The notes beneath the pieces are model-generated. The model ran no database searches. It was not told where the DNA came from and saw only the letters and a list, made by a program, of their open reading frames with translations. A stretch of DNA of 64,000 bases, from positions 96,611 through 160,610 of the forward strand of contig NZ_WOTO01000013.1 in the NCBI RefSeq assembly GCF_010993775.1, given 5' to 3'. Positions 1-9,339 of this stretch are shown here, piece by piece; the first letter of the stretch is position 1; each line of letters starts with the position of its first letter. The position numbers and the translations under genes are program-made. This stretch comes from Fodinicola feengrottensis. GTDB taxonomy: Bacteria > Actinomycetota > Actinomycetes > Mycobacteriales > HKI-0501.

Positions 1-1218
1 CGGTGGCCTGCGCCCACTGGTAGTTCGGGTCATCCTCCACATCCGACTCCCACACCACCGTGCCGTTGATCAGCGCCTGCTTGATCTGGTAACCGAAAAC
101 CGCCTGCACTCGCGCGTTTTCGTCGTAGTGATAAAAGGAAAGCTGGTACGAGCTGGCGTTCGGATCGACGGTGATCTGTTGGGATCCCTGCTCGTACGAG
201 TCGGTAGGGGTTGGTTTGTGTCGCGGCACGACCAGGCTGAGCCGGCCGTTGCCGGACGGCGCGAGGTCGTCCGAGTTGACCTGCGGATCGTCGCTGATGG
301 GCGCGCCGTAGTTGACGATGCCTTGAATCCGCCCGTCAGCCACGTAGGGTGCGGCCGCGTCCATCACCTGGCCGACATAGTCTTCGGTAGGCGCCAGCGG
401 CGCGTCCAGGAATCGGCCGGCGTAGATGAGCAGCACCACAGCGAGGTGTTTGGGCGTGGTGAAGCCAAGAATGTCGTTGAGCTGCTGGGCGACCGCGGTG
501 GAGTCCTGAGTGTCGTTGTTTCCCTCGTAGCCCAGATAGGGGAAAATGATCCCGTCCACCGCGCCGCTGATGGTGGCCAGGTCGGTCGGGTTCCTGGCGT
601 TTCCGAGGTAGAAGGTCGAATAGAAGCCGAGATCTGGATTGATGCCGTCGGTGATCGCTCGCAGTCCGGCGAGATAGGCGGGCGTGAACAGGTCGCGGTT
701 CTCCTGGCTGGCGAAGAAGTCGTCGATTGCCCAGGCGGTGATGTTGGGGAACTGCAGGGAAAGAGTGGCGACCGCGTTCGCCCAGCTCCGGTAGTCGATC
801 TTGTACGGCCGCGGGCAGTTCCCATCGCCGTTGGCGATCCGCCGCTCGCATTCGGACGGCGGCGCCAAATAGACCCAGATGTTCAGGTGTGCGGCGAGCG
901 CGGCTGGCGCGAACTCCTTGCGCAGGTCGTCCCAGTCTTTCGGGGAAACCCATACGTCGTAAAGGAAAGTGTCAGTCCCATCGCCTTAAGGTTGGCGATG
1001 GTCGCGGGAGTATCGATATGCCGATAGCCGTCCGCTCGCGGGTTTTTCTCGTAGATCGTGGTGCCGATGGTGTTTCCGGTGCCCTTGCTGGCCCGCAGGC
1101 CGCCGGCCGGAATTCCTCGTACGGCCGACATGCGATGTTCGCCAGCGACGGTCGGCGCGGGTGCCGCCACTATCACCGCGAAGATCGCGAGGATGCCCAG
1201 AATGCTGCGAATTCTCAT
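1..1218 (-). CDS. Secreted protein, probable TIM-barrel glycan-active domain (partial, frameshifted)
   Basis: The start ATG at 1218 overlaps the TGA of the upstream gene (ATGA), so the two are translationally coupled. The product begins with a clear signal peptide (MRIRSILGILAIF, then APAPTVAGEH). The frame is lost at about 968, where restoring one T gives YDVWVSPKDWDDLRK; the new frame stays open to position 1, so the 3' end lies outside the window. Residues such as NIWVYLAPPSEC, ITAWAIDDFFAS and GIIFPYLGYEGN alternate strand and helix like a (beta/alpha)8 hydrolase with acidic residues on strand ends. I do not recognise a named family. Its position next to a GH43-ricin protein supports a role in polysaccharide processing outside the cell. 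Confidence 0.6.
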
Positions 1219-2716
1219 GTGACCGGCTCCAGTTTCCACTGCTGGCAGGTGCCCAAACCGGCACCCCAGTACGGATAGATGTCCACCGCCGCGGCACCGC
1301 CGCGGTCGAGCAGTTCAGCACGTCGAGGGCCTGCCCGGTGAGCCGGTGCGTGATTCTGTACGAGCCGTCGCCGACCGGGTCGAGATACCACTCCTGGCAG
1401 TCGCCGCCCCAGTACGGGTAGATGTCCACTGTGGAGTTCCGGGCACTCGCGCAGTTCAGCACTTCCAGCGCTTTTTTTCCGCTGTTGCGGTCCGAGATCG
1501 TGTACGAGCCGTCGCCCTGATAGTCGATGAACCACTGCTGGCACCGGCCGCCGTTGTACGCGTACGTGTCGACTTTCGCGTTGTCCGCGGAGGAACAGCC
1601 GCCGACGTCGAGTGCCTTTCCGGTGTCGTGCTGCGGTGTCAACCGGTAGAAGCCGGTCGGCACCACCGCCCCGCCCGGGTCACCCGCCGGCAGCGTCTGG
1701 GATTGCCAGGATGCCGCTGGAGCACCAAAAAGCGGCGTGCCGTTGGCACTCCAGCGTACTTTCTGGACTCGCAACGAACGGTCCGCACCACAGCTTCCGT
1801 ACGCGGCTCCGCCGGGTGAGGTCACCGCGTAGTAGGCGTTCCAGACCTCGCTGCCGTCCGGCGACGAGAAGTAGCTGTTCTGCCCAGGGCCGAAAACCCA
1901 GTTCGCGTCGGAACGGGCGAAAACCGGGCCAGCGGATTTCGTCCATGCGCTCGCGGAGAGCACGTCGGTGCGGTGTGAAACTCAGCATGCCCAGCGCCTG
2001 GTCCGCCGAGCCGCACGAACTGGCCGCGAAGGTGACGAAGAGTTTTCCGTCGCGCTGCAGCACACTCGGACCTTCGTCGACCGCCTGCCCGACGGTCTCC
2101 CAGCTGTTGGTGGGCCGAGAAATGACCGTTGGTGTGCCGGTCAACGTCCATGCGTTGGACATCGCCGAAATCGCGAGGCCAGACGTGCCGTCGCCGAGAT
2201 CTTTCGACCACAACAAGAAATGTGTGCCGCCCTGGTCGAGCACCGTGGGGTCGGTGGACAGGGCGCCGCCGGTCAGCGTGTTCTTGAAATGGTACGGCCC
2301 GAGGGGATCGGCTGATTCGAGCACCTGGAGAGCGTGATGGCTGGCCGTACCATCGTCAGCCGCGTAATAGACGTACCAGTGGTCCCCGACCTGGTGCAGC
2401 TCCGGCGCCCACAGATCGCAGCACCGTGCCGGATCGTCGGTCGCGCCGGTCCACACCACGGTCGCCGGCGCGGCCGCGCTAGCCCGGTGAGCGAAGCCGC
2501 CCGCGCCACCGAGATCACCGCGCCCTGGCTGTACGTCAGGTAGTAGAAGCCGCCCGCGGAGGTGACCTGTGGATCCGGCGTACTCATCCGCAGGGGGTTA
2601 CGCAGCGTGTTCGGTGGCGCGAGCGCGCTGGCTGGGGATGGCGCTCCGAGGACCGCCACCAGGACGGCCAGTACCAGCGCGGCGATCTTGCTCTGCACCC
2701 GCGAGGAGGCTTTCAC
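1215..2716 (-). CDS. Secreted GH43-like glycosidase with C-terminal ricin B lectin domain (frameshifted)
   Basis: The N-terminus is a signal peptide (AALVLAVLVAVLGAP). The five-bladed GH43 core is recognisable from DPQVTSAGGFYYLTYS (putative catalytic base Asp), WAPELHQVGDHWYVYY and DEGPSVLQRDGKLF (acid Glu). The C-terminal ~130 residues are a beta-trefoil ricin/CBM13 domain with three QxW-type repeats (QQWFI, QEWYL, QQWKL). Three frame changes break it near 2462, 1955 and 1290. The ending at TGA 1215-1217 is supported by the coupled start of the next gene. Family knowledge suggests action on arabinan or xylan side chains, with the lectin domain anchoring it to polymer; the exact substrate is not readable. 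Confidence 0.8.
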
Positions 2717-2924
2717 GCCGCTCGTTCTATCTCATTACTTCGGTGACGTAAACATGTCTCCGGGATTTCGAAGAAATTCGAGGAGGATTGCGTGTTCTGT
2801 ACGTCGAACGTCCGGTTTGCCGGTGACCCGTTTCTCGGTCCGAACGTGACCGGCTTCATTGCGATTCACCGAAGAGTAAGGGCACCCTAAGTCGTTGGAG
2901 CATCGTACGAATGGCAGGTGTCAG

Positions 2925-3167
2925 GTGACTGACGAAACAAACGAGGTGTCCTTCGCGCTGGATCTGACCCTCGACGAGGTGCGCCGGCGGGCGGCCGTCC
3001 TGGCGGCGCTCGGCGACACCTGGGACCCGGTGACGGCCCTGCTCGAGGAAGAGCAGGCTTACGCGATGCTTTACTCCGGTCTGGACGCCGAGCAGCAGCG
3101 GATCTACGACGAACTGGTCAGCGCGGGCGTACTCCCCGATCGGCAGGTCCGCCATGATGCCGCTTGA
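2925..3167 (+). CDS. Small acidic protein, DUF6400-like
   Basis: About 80 residues starting at GTG 2925; an ATG at 2895 is possible, but the GTG begins the conserved part (TDETNEVSFALDLTLDE). The protein is helical and acidic, with the pattern RRRAAVLAALGDTWDP and LYSGLDAEQQRIYDEL. It resembles short actinobacterial proteins I recall as DUF6400; function is unknown. It overlaps the next gene by 14 nt, so the two are probably co-expressed. It is transcribed divergently from the GH43 gene. Confidence 0.6.
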   Translation: MTDETNEVSFALDLTLDEVRRRAAVLAALGDTWDPVTALLEEEQAYAMLYSGLDAEQQRIYDELVSAGVLPDRQVRHDAA

Positions 3168-3384
3168 CCCCACCGCCGACATCGCCCGCCGCGCCTGGCT
3201 GCCGTGTCCCGTACGCGATCACGCCGCTGGCTGTGCCGCGTGCGCGGACGGCGAGAATTGCGCCGATCATTGGCAGTATTTGCTGGCGACCGCTGGCACG
3301 CAAGTCTTCTTACAATGCCCTGAGTGCGCGCACCTGTGGGACACGGACACCCGTTTTGATAGCCGACTACGCAAAAGTGCTTAA
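3154..3384 (+). CDS. Small Cys-rich protein, putative zinc ribbon
   Basis: 76 residues beginning MMPLDPTADIARRAW; it overlaps the end of the preceding small gene. Cysteines occur as CPVRDHAAGCAAC, then a second pair CPEC, consistent with a small zinc knuckle and reminiscent of DUF6300-type proteins. Its TAA (3382-3384) abuts the stop codon of the convergent Fe-alcohol dehydrogenase (3385). Function unknown. Confidence 0.55.
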   Translation: MMPLDPTADIARRAWLPCPVRDHAAGCAACADGENCADHWQYLLATAGTQVFLQCPECAHLWDTDTRFDSRLRKSA

Positions 3385-4480
3385 CTAGTACGCAGACTCG
3401 AGTAGCGCTGTCGCTTCGGCGAGAGAAGGAACTCGGGGGCTGTTGCGAGTGACCGCGTCGGCCAGGGCGGTGGCGGCGATCGATCGCGGGCAGCATTCCT
3501 CGGTCAACGTCAAGGTCGCGTAATGGCCGCACTATATCGACACCGTCAGCGATGTCGAGGGCGGCGGCGACAGGATCATCAACGCTCAAAGCAAAACCGG
3601 CGGGTTCGTACGCTTCAGGGGAGAATCTCATCACGGCGGCCAGTACCGAAGCCAGCGCGACCCCATGCGCAGTGCCGGTAAACGCCGTTATCGCGTGACC
3701 AAAGCCGTGCACGAGCCCCAGCCCGGAAATCGTCAAAGCCTGCCCAGCCAAATGGGCGCCCACCATCACCTGACCGCGGGCGTCCAGATCGGACCCATCC
3801 GCGTACGCGACTGGCAGCCAGCGACTGACCAGTCGCACGGCCTCTGCCGCGTACCCGATGGAAACGGCGTTCGCGTTGCGGGAAGCCAACGATTCCAAGC
3901 CGTGGACGAGGGCATCGATGCCGGTGGCGGCGGTGACGTGGGGTGGGAGGCGGAGAGTCAGTTCCGGGTCCAGGACAGCGATGCGGGGTTTGACCGATGA
4001 GTGTCCAATGTAGACCTTGCGGCGCCGGTGAGTGTCCTCGATGACGGCGAAGCCATTGGTTTCCGCGCCGGTGCCGGAGGTGGTGGGGATGGCGATGAGA
4101 GGCCAGCCGGGCGCGGTCCAGTCGCCAGTGGATGCGGACGGGTTCGCGGCCAGCAGAGCGATTGCCTTGGCCGCGTCCAGGACCGAGCCGCCACCGAGGG
4201 CGACGATCGCGGCGGGGCCGAAGACACGTGCGGTGGCCGCGGCAGTGTCGATGGCGGTGGTGGACGGATTGGGTCCGATCGCGTCGTAGCAGGTGTGTTC
4301 GAGACCGGCGGCGGTCAGGATTTTCAGGGCGCGGTCGACGATTCCGGTGGCACGTAGGCCCTGGTCGGTGACCAGTAAAACGCGGTGCTGAGCAGTCGAG
4401 GCGATGAAATTGGCGAGTTGGTCGAGGATGCCGGCACCGAACTCGATGCGGCCGGTGGGCTCGATACTGAAGGTGGTCAT
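3385..4480 (-). CDS. Iron-containing alcohol dehydrogenase family protein (frameshifted)
   Basis: The start ATG 4480 lies 1 nt beyond the TGA of the upstream enolase-superfamily gene, so the pair is coupled. The Rossmann-like half carries GGGSVLDAAKAIALL and PTTSGTGAETNGFAVI; the metal-binding helical half has DALVHGLESL and HGFGHAITAFTGTAHGVALA, giving the expected histidines. The frame breaks near 3505; the C-terminus continues in the next frame as CCPRSIAATALADAVT to a TAG at 3385. The family oxidises or reduces alcohols, lactaldehyde or maleylacetate with NAD(P). With a dehydratase as partner, reduction of a sugar-acid or aldehyde intermediate is the likely role. Confidence 0.85.
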
Positions 4481-4481
4481 G

Positions 4482-5594
4482 TCAGGAGATCCGCCATCGC
4501 CCGATCGCCTCCTCGTCCAGTTCGATGCCGAGGCCGGCCGCCGCCGGAACCTCCAACTCACCGGCCGCGGTAATCGTCAAAGGCTGTGACAACAGGAAAT
4601 CCCGGCGCGCCGGGGTCCACCGCGGCGGGTCGTACGGGAACTCGAAATACGGGCCGCCGCCGACGCCGGCGCTGACCTGTAGGTTGGCCAGCACGCCGAC
4701 GCCGTTGGTCCAGCTGTGCGGGGTGAACTGCCGGTGCCGGAGCTGGGCCAGCTCGGCGAGCGTACGGGCGCGGAGCATGCCGACCGCGAGCACCACGTCC
4801 ATTTGGTAGATGTCCAACACGTCGGTTTCCAGGTAGCGCAGGATTTCCGGCACCGAGTGCTGCATTTCGCCGCCAGCGATCCGGACCCCGGGATTCTCCG
4901 CGCGAAGCGTCCTGAAACCGTCGATGTCCGCGTACGGCAACGGTTCCTCGACCCAGAAGACGTCGAGTTCGGCGAGCCGCCGTACCAACCGCCGGGTAGC
5001 CGCGAGGTCGGTGCCGGCCGCGGTGTCGCCGGCCATCCGCCAGGACTGGTTCAAGTCGACCATCACCACGAAATCCGGGCCGAGGGCGTCCCTGACCGCG
5101 GCCACCGTCAGGACGCCTTCGGCCGCGCGGTCTCGGTCAATCCGGATTTTCATCGCGCGGAAGCCGTTTTCGCGGGCCGCGAGGGCCGACTCGACGCGTT
5201 CGGCCGGCGGTTTCAGCTCCGCACAGGAGGCGTAAACCGGCAGGGATCGCGCAGCGTTGCCGAAAAGCGTGGCGACCGGCAAGCCGGCGACCTTGCCGAT
5301 GATGTCCCACAGCGCGACTTCCAGCGGCCAGTAGCAGCCACCGTGGAAATTGGCCGTCTCAATGGCTTTCACGTGCCGGACGATGTCCAGCGGGTCCTCG
5401 CCCAGAAAAAGGTTTTTGAAAGCTTCGAAACCATCCATCGTGTCGCCGGAGCCGATGCCGGTCAGGCCCTCGTCGGTGTGCACTCGTACGACGGTGGCGT
5501 CGAAATGGTCGCGGGGGACGGGATCCCAGGCCGCCCGCAGCGGCGGGTCCAGGTCCAGCCGGAGCCGGTCCAAGGTGATATCGGTGATCTTCAC
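4482..5594 (-). CDS. Mandelate racemase / muconate lactonizing enzyme family protein
   Basis: Intact, 370 residues, full length for the enolase superfamily. The N-terminal capping domain (MKITDITLDRLRLDL) is followed by a TIM barrel with the catalytic lysine region (FRAMKIRIDRD), metal ligands DLNQSW, WVEEPL and GGEMQHS, and a late HSWTNGVG segment. These enzymes abstract an alpha-proton from a carboxylate; many actinobacterial members are sugar-acid dehydratases. It heads an operon with the Fe-alcohol dehydrogenase and is divergent from an IclR regulator, so an inducible catabolic function is the reasonable inference. The exact substrate cannot be read. Confidence 0.88.
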   Translation of the reverse strand: MKITDITLDRLRLDLDPPLRAAWDPVPRDHFDATVVRVHTDEGLTGIGSGDTMDGFEAFKNLFLGEDPLDIVRHVKAIETANFHGGCYWPLEVALWDIIGKVAGLPVATLFGNAARSLPVYASCAELKPPAERVESALAARENGFRAMKIRIDRDRAAEGVLTVAAVRDALGPDFVVMVDLNQSWRMAGDTAAGTDLAATRRLVRRLAELDVFWVEEPLPYADIDGFRTLRAENPGVRIAGGEMQHSVPEILRYLETDVLDIYQMDVVLAVGMLRARTLAELAQLRHRQFTPHSWTNGVGVLANLQVSAGVGGGPYFEFPYDPPRWTPARRDFLLSQPLTITAAGELEVPAAAGLGIELDEEAIGRWRIS

Positions 5595-5810
5595 CCTGTC
5601 ACGGCCGTGCCATCACGACGAACCAGCGCGGGAAGCGCGAAAGCCATCGGAAACCTCCAGCCAAGAGCTCGACAGCTCCGACGGTAAGAGCCGGAATTCC
5701 CGCTGGGCAAGGCTGTCGGGGGAATCGCAACGCACGTTGCGGTGGCGCCAACTCGGATCCGCGAATCACCGGGGTGAACGCGGCGTCTCCGGTGGATTAC
5801 GCTTCGGGAT

Positions 5811-6787
5811 ATGACGTCGCAAGACGGTGACGCGTCCGCCATGCGGCAAGTCGGGTACGGCCTGCGGCGCGACCTGGACCTGCTGGAAGCGTTGGCGTCC
5901 GCGGAGGCGCAGCGGGCCGGCGGCCTCGGGGTGGTTCGGCTGAGCCAGTTGGCTGGCCGGGAGAAAAGCCAGGTGTCGCGGCGTTGAAGGCGCTGGCCGA
6001 TGAGGGTGTCGTCGTCGAGCGTGACCCGGACACCCTCCACTACCGGCTCGGCTGGCGGTTGTTCTCGCTGGTCGCGCGTACGGTCGAAAACCGGCTCGTG
6101 CAAGCCGCCGAGCGGGTGATGCACGGGCTGTCCGCCGAGCTCGAAGAGACGTGCCATCTGTGCGTGTTGCGGGACAGTGAGGTGCTCACGTTGCTGTCTG
6201 TTTCCGGCCATTCTTTCCGGCTGCATGGTTGGGAGGGCCGCGGGGTGCCGGCGGCTTGTACGTCCGCGGGCCGGGTGTTATTGATGGACGCGACTCCCGA
6301 TGACCTTTACGTACGGTTCGGTGCGAACAACGATCTCGCCGCCGGTTTTCCGCGGTCCGCGGCGCGTACGCTGCCGGAGTTGTGGATTCAGATCCAGAGC
6401 TGCCGGCGGGACGGTTACGCCCGGGTCTACGAGGAGTTCGAGGACGGCGTGTCCGGAGTTTCCGCGCCGGTACGGGACTTTCGTGGCCGGGTGATCGCGG
6501 CGCTGAACATCTCCGCGCCGACCGAGCGGATCGGCGACCGGTTGCACGTGGCCGGCCGGGTCACCGCGAGGGCCGCCGCGCAGGTGTCCACTCAGCTCGG
6601 CTGGGAGTCAGATCGGTCCGAGGCCTCGAAAACCTGGCCGACTTGGGGGCAGTTTATCGCAGCAAAAGGTGCGTACTACAACAAATCGCTACCACCGAGT
6701 GTGCGAAAAGGCGACCGGCACCCGTACAATCCGGTTTCGCACCACTCATCCCGGGCTGACCAGCATGTACGGAGTGCCGATCGATGA
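5811..6787 (+). CDS. IclR-family transcriptional regulator (frameshifted)
   Basis: Starts at ATG 5811 with a winged helix (YGLRRDLDLLEALASAE, then LSQLAGREKSQVSR). A one-base loss near 5983 creates a false TGA; the next frame continues ALKALADEGVVV and the effector-binding domain (GLSAELEETCHLCVLRDSEV, then GVSAPVRDFRGRVIAALNIS). The last ~60 residues (after QVSTQLGW) are not typical of IclR, so a second indel may have removed the true stop. The ORF nevertheless ends in an ATGA overlap with the next gene. It probably controls the divergent dehydratase/dehydrogenase operon through the 216-bp gap. Confidence 0.85.
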
Positions 6788-7332
6788 GACTCGACGAGTT
6801 TCTGCACAACCTCGCCCCCGGCTACTACTGGCGCCGGCGGCGGTTACGGCAGCTCCTGATCGGCTCCGGCGTTCTCGCCGCGGCCGGAGTCGTCGGCTTC
6901 GGTGCGTACGCGCTCACCTCGTCCGGTCACCCGCCGGTCAGTCAGCAACCTGCTGCGCAGGCTCCGATCAGCACGCCCGCGACGCCAGGCCCAACCCCTT
7001 CGGCGGTTCCTTCGCCGACACCTGGTGCGCTGCCGCCGGACAGTCAGACCGGCCGTACGCAGACGGTCGCCAACGCTCCGATCGCTGCCCCAGGCGGACA
7101 CGTTGGTGCAGGTCAAGCGGCATCTCCACCGCGCAGTAGCCGGCCGGCGCCGCCGCCAGCGAAGCCCGCGCCAGTCAAGCCCGCGCCGCCGTCCCGGCCG
7201 CGGCCGGGTCCGCCCACCTTCGACCCGTTCCCACCGCCGGGCAGCTGGCCAGGCGGCGGTGGCCATGGCCCCGGCCGGCACCGCTTCGGATCTGGCGGTC
7301 CCCGGCACGGCAGTCACGGCCACGGCTGTTAG
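6784..7332 (+). CDS. Membrane-anchored Pro-rich protein of unknown function
   Basis: 182 residues. A basic N-terminus (YYWRRRRLRQLL) is followed by one transmembrane segment (IGSGVLAAAGVVGFGAYAL), then a long Pro/Ala/Ser/Thr-rich extracytoplasmic stalk and a Gly/His-rich end (GGGGHGPGRHRFG... HGHGC). No catalytic motif is visible. The His-rich tail might bind metal. It overlaps the IclR gene by 4 nt and is convergent with the ABC permease operon. Confidence 0.55.
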   Translation: MRLDEFLHNLAPGYYWRRRRLRQLLIGSGVLAAAGVVGFGAYALTSSGHPPVSQQPAAQAPISTPATPGPTPSAVPSPTPGALPPDSQTGRTQTVANAPIAAPGGHVGAGQAASPPRSSRPAPPPAKPAPVKPAPPSRPRPGPPTFDPFPPPGSWPGGGGHGPGRHRFGSGGPRHGSHGHGC

Positions 7333-7333
7333 G

Positions 7334-8239
7334 TCACCGTAGGGCGCCCGCGGTCATGCCTTCGGTGATGCGCCGCTGGAAGATGACATAGACCAGCAGG
7401 ACCGGCACCATCGAGATGACCAGCCCGGCGAAAAGGCCGCTGAAGTCGCTGCGATAGCCACGGTTGACGCTGAGGTTGGCCAGGCCCTGCGCGATCACGA
7501 ATTTGTTCGGGTCGGTGGTGAGCACCAGCGGCAGCAGATATTCGTTCCACATGCCCAAAAAGTTGAAGATACCAATGCTGATCAAGCCAGGTTTGGCCAG
7601 CGGCAGCATCACCCGAAAGAATGCGCCCCAATGCGAGCAGCCGTCGAGTAGGGCGGCTTCGACGAGGGTGGACGGTTGGGTACGAAAGAAGGCGCAGAGA
7701 AAGAAAATCGAGAACGACATCGACTGGGTGGCGTAAACCAGGATGAGGCCTTGGTACGTGTTAAGCAGGCCGAGATTCTTCACGACGAAGAAAAGGGGGA
7801 CCAGCGCGAGGAAAACCGGGAAGAGCATGCCGCCGACGAAAATGTAGTAGACGACCCGGTTGCCTGGGAAGGAGAACCGGGCAAGCACGTACGCGACCAT
7901 GGACGACAGCAACAAGGTCAGCGCCACCCCGCCCAGTACGACAATCACGCTGTTGACGAAATAGCTGCCGATATTGGCCTGGTCCCAGGCGCGTACGAAG
8001 TTCTCGAACCGCCATCGGGCCGGCAGCGTCCACGGGCTGGTGAAGATCTCCGGGTCGGATTTCAGCGCGGACAGTACGCTCCAGAGCAGCGGGACGGTCA
8101 CCATGACGGCCCAGATCACCAGAAATCCGTGCGATGCGATCGTCAGACCGCCGCCGATGGGACGCGGGCGTTTGCTCTGTCCACTGTGGTCGGTGGTCAG
8201 CGTGGGGGTGTCGCTGCGGGTGGGCAGCCTGAGGGTCAT
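7334..8239 (-). CDS. Carbohydrate ABC transporter permease, MalG type
   Basis: Intact 301-residue permease with six predicted membrane segments and the conserved EAA loop (EAALLDGCSHWGAFFRVMLPLAKPGL begins at about residue 191; Glu-Ala-Ala, Gly and Pro present). The loop docks on a shared MsmK-type ATPase. It lies 13 nt after the MalF-type partner, and together they form the inner-membrane channel of a CUT1 sugar importer. No ATPase or solute-binding protein gene is in this operon; the ATPase is commonly encoded elsewhere in actinobacteria. Loss of the binding protein gene from the usual position is unusual. Confidence 0.9.
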   Translation of the reverse strand: MTLRLPTRSDTPTLTTDHSGQSKRPRPIGGGLTIASHGFLVIWAVMVTVPLLWSVLSALKSDPEIFTSPWTLPARWRFENFVRAWDQANIGSYFVNSVIVVLGGVALTLLLSSMVAYVLARFSFPGNRVVYYIFVGGMLFPVFLALVPLFFVVKNLGLLNTYQGLILVYATQSMSFSIFFLCAFFRTQPSTLVEAALLDGCSHWGAFFRVMLPLAKPGLISIGIFNFLGMWNEYLLPLVLTTDPNKFVIAQGLANLSVNRGYRSDFSGLFAGLVISMVPVLLVYVIFQRRITEGMTAGALR

Positions 8240-8252
8240 GGCGCGCTCCGCT

Positions 8253-9195
8253 TCAGTATTCCACCCGCTCGCGCCGGGATAGCCGGAACGCGATCACGGT
8301 CAGGAGCAGGGTGAGGACGAACATGGCCACGCCGATTGCCGACGCATAGCCGAATTTGCTGTAGGTGAAAGCATTGTCGAAGAGATAGAGCGCGACGACC
8401 TCGGTGGAGTTGTCTGGGCCGCCCGGACCGACGGTGAGGATTTGTACGAGCGCGAAGGTGTCCAATGCGCCGATCACCAGGTGCACCAACGCGACCTGGA
8501 TGGCGTCCCAGATCAGCGGGATCGTCATGTGCACGAAGGTCTGCATCCGGTTGGCGCCATCGAGCAGGCACGACTCGTAGAGCTCGCGGGGCACCGATCC
8601 CATCGCCGCGGTGAAAAGAACGACGTAGAAACCCACGCTGGCCCACACCGAGACGCCCAGCACAGCCGCCAGCGCGGTTTTGCTGTCACCGAGCCAGACC
8701 TGTTTGGCGCCGGACAGCCCGATCGCGGACAGGAAGCCGTTCAGCAGGCCGTTTTTCGGCTCGTAGATGAACTGCCAGAGCACCGCGATGACCCGTCACC
8801 GAGAGCACGCTGGGAAAGAAGTAGACGACCTGGTAGAACCGGCCACCGGCGACGCCGCGGATGCCGGCGCGATGTTTGCGGCCACGCCCGCTGCCGCCGA
8901 AGTTGATCATCGATGAGAAGAACAGCGCCAGCACGATCACGATGATCGGGATCGAGATCAGCAGGAAGAGGTTGTTCTTCAACGCGATCCAGAAAATCGG
9001 GTCCTGGACGAGCCGGACGAAGTTGGCCAGCCCGACGAAGTTCGCCCGCGAGGTGAAGCCCTGCCAGTCGGTCAGCGCGATGTAGAAGGCCTGCGCGTAC
9101 GGGGACAGCACGAAAATCGCGTAGAGAACGAACGGCAGCGCGAGGAAACTCAGGATGAATCTGTACTTGCCGTAGCGCACCCGGCCGCCCTCCAT
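8253..9195 (-). CDS. Carbohydrate ABC transporter permease, MalF type (frameshifted)
   Basis: The N-terminal half (RYGKYRFILSFLALPF, then TDWQGFTSRANFVGLANF) and C-terminal half (LWQFIYEPKNG, then the EAA-loop equivalent ELYESCLLDGANRMQTFVHM) lie in different frames joined near 8790, where one extra G in a GGG run explains the shift. The start is uncertain: ATG 9195 or a nearby GTG; an upstream in-phase peptide (MVYEQSPVMVAP) in another frame may be its true N-terminus. Partner of the MalG-type permease; the same strand and order as the upstream glycosidase suggest import of the glycosidase products. Confidence 0.82.
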
Positions 9196-9339
9196 CCACA
9201 ATCGGTGTCTTATAGAAACCTCCGGCAGACACGGGCGCCACCATAACCGGTGATTGCTCGTAGACCATTGCTCTGCCCAGTGGTCGCACGCCCGTGCCAG
9301 CGTCCTGCGCGAATGCCGTGGTCAGAGTAGACCGGTGGT

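Noticed and set aside
2876..2890. Second iron box upstream of the small-protein pair
   Set aside because: TAAGGGCACCCTAA matches only about 11 of 19 positions; too weak to support.
4716..5687. Long plus-strand ORF opposite the enolase-superfamily gene
   Set aside because: Its translation is Arg/Gly/Pro-rich without domains and mirrors an intact, recognisable gene; a usual antisense shadow at high GC.
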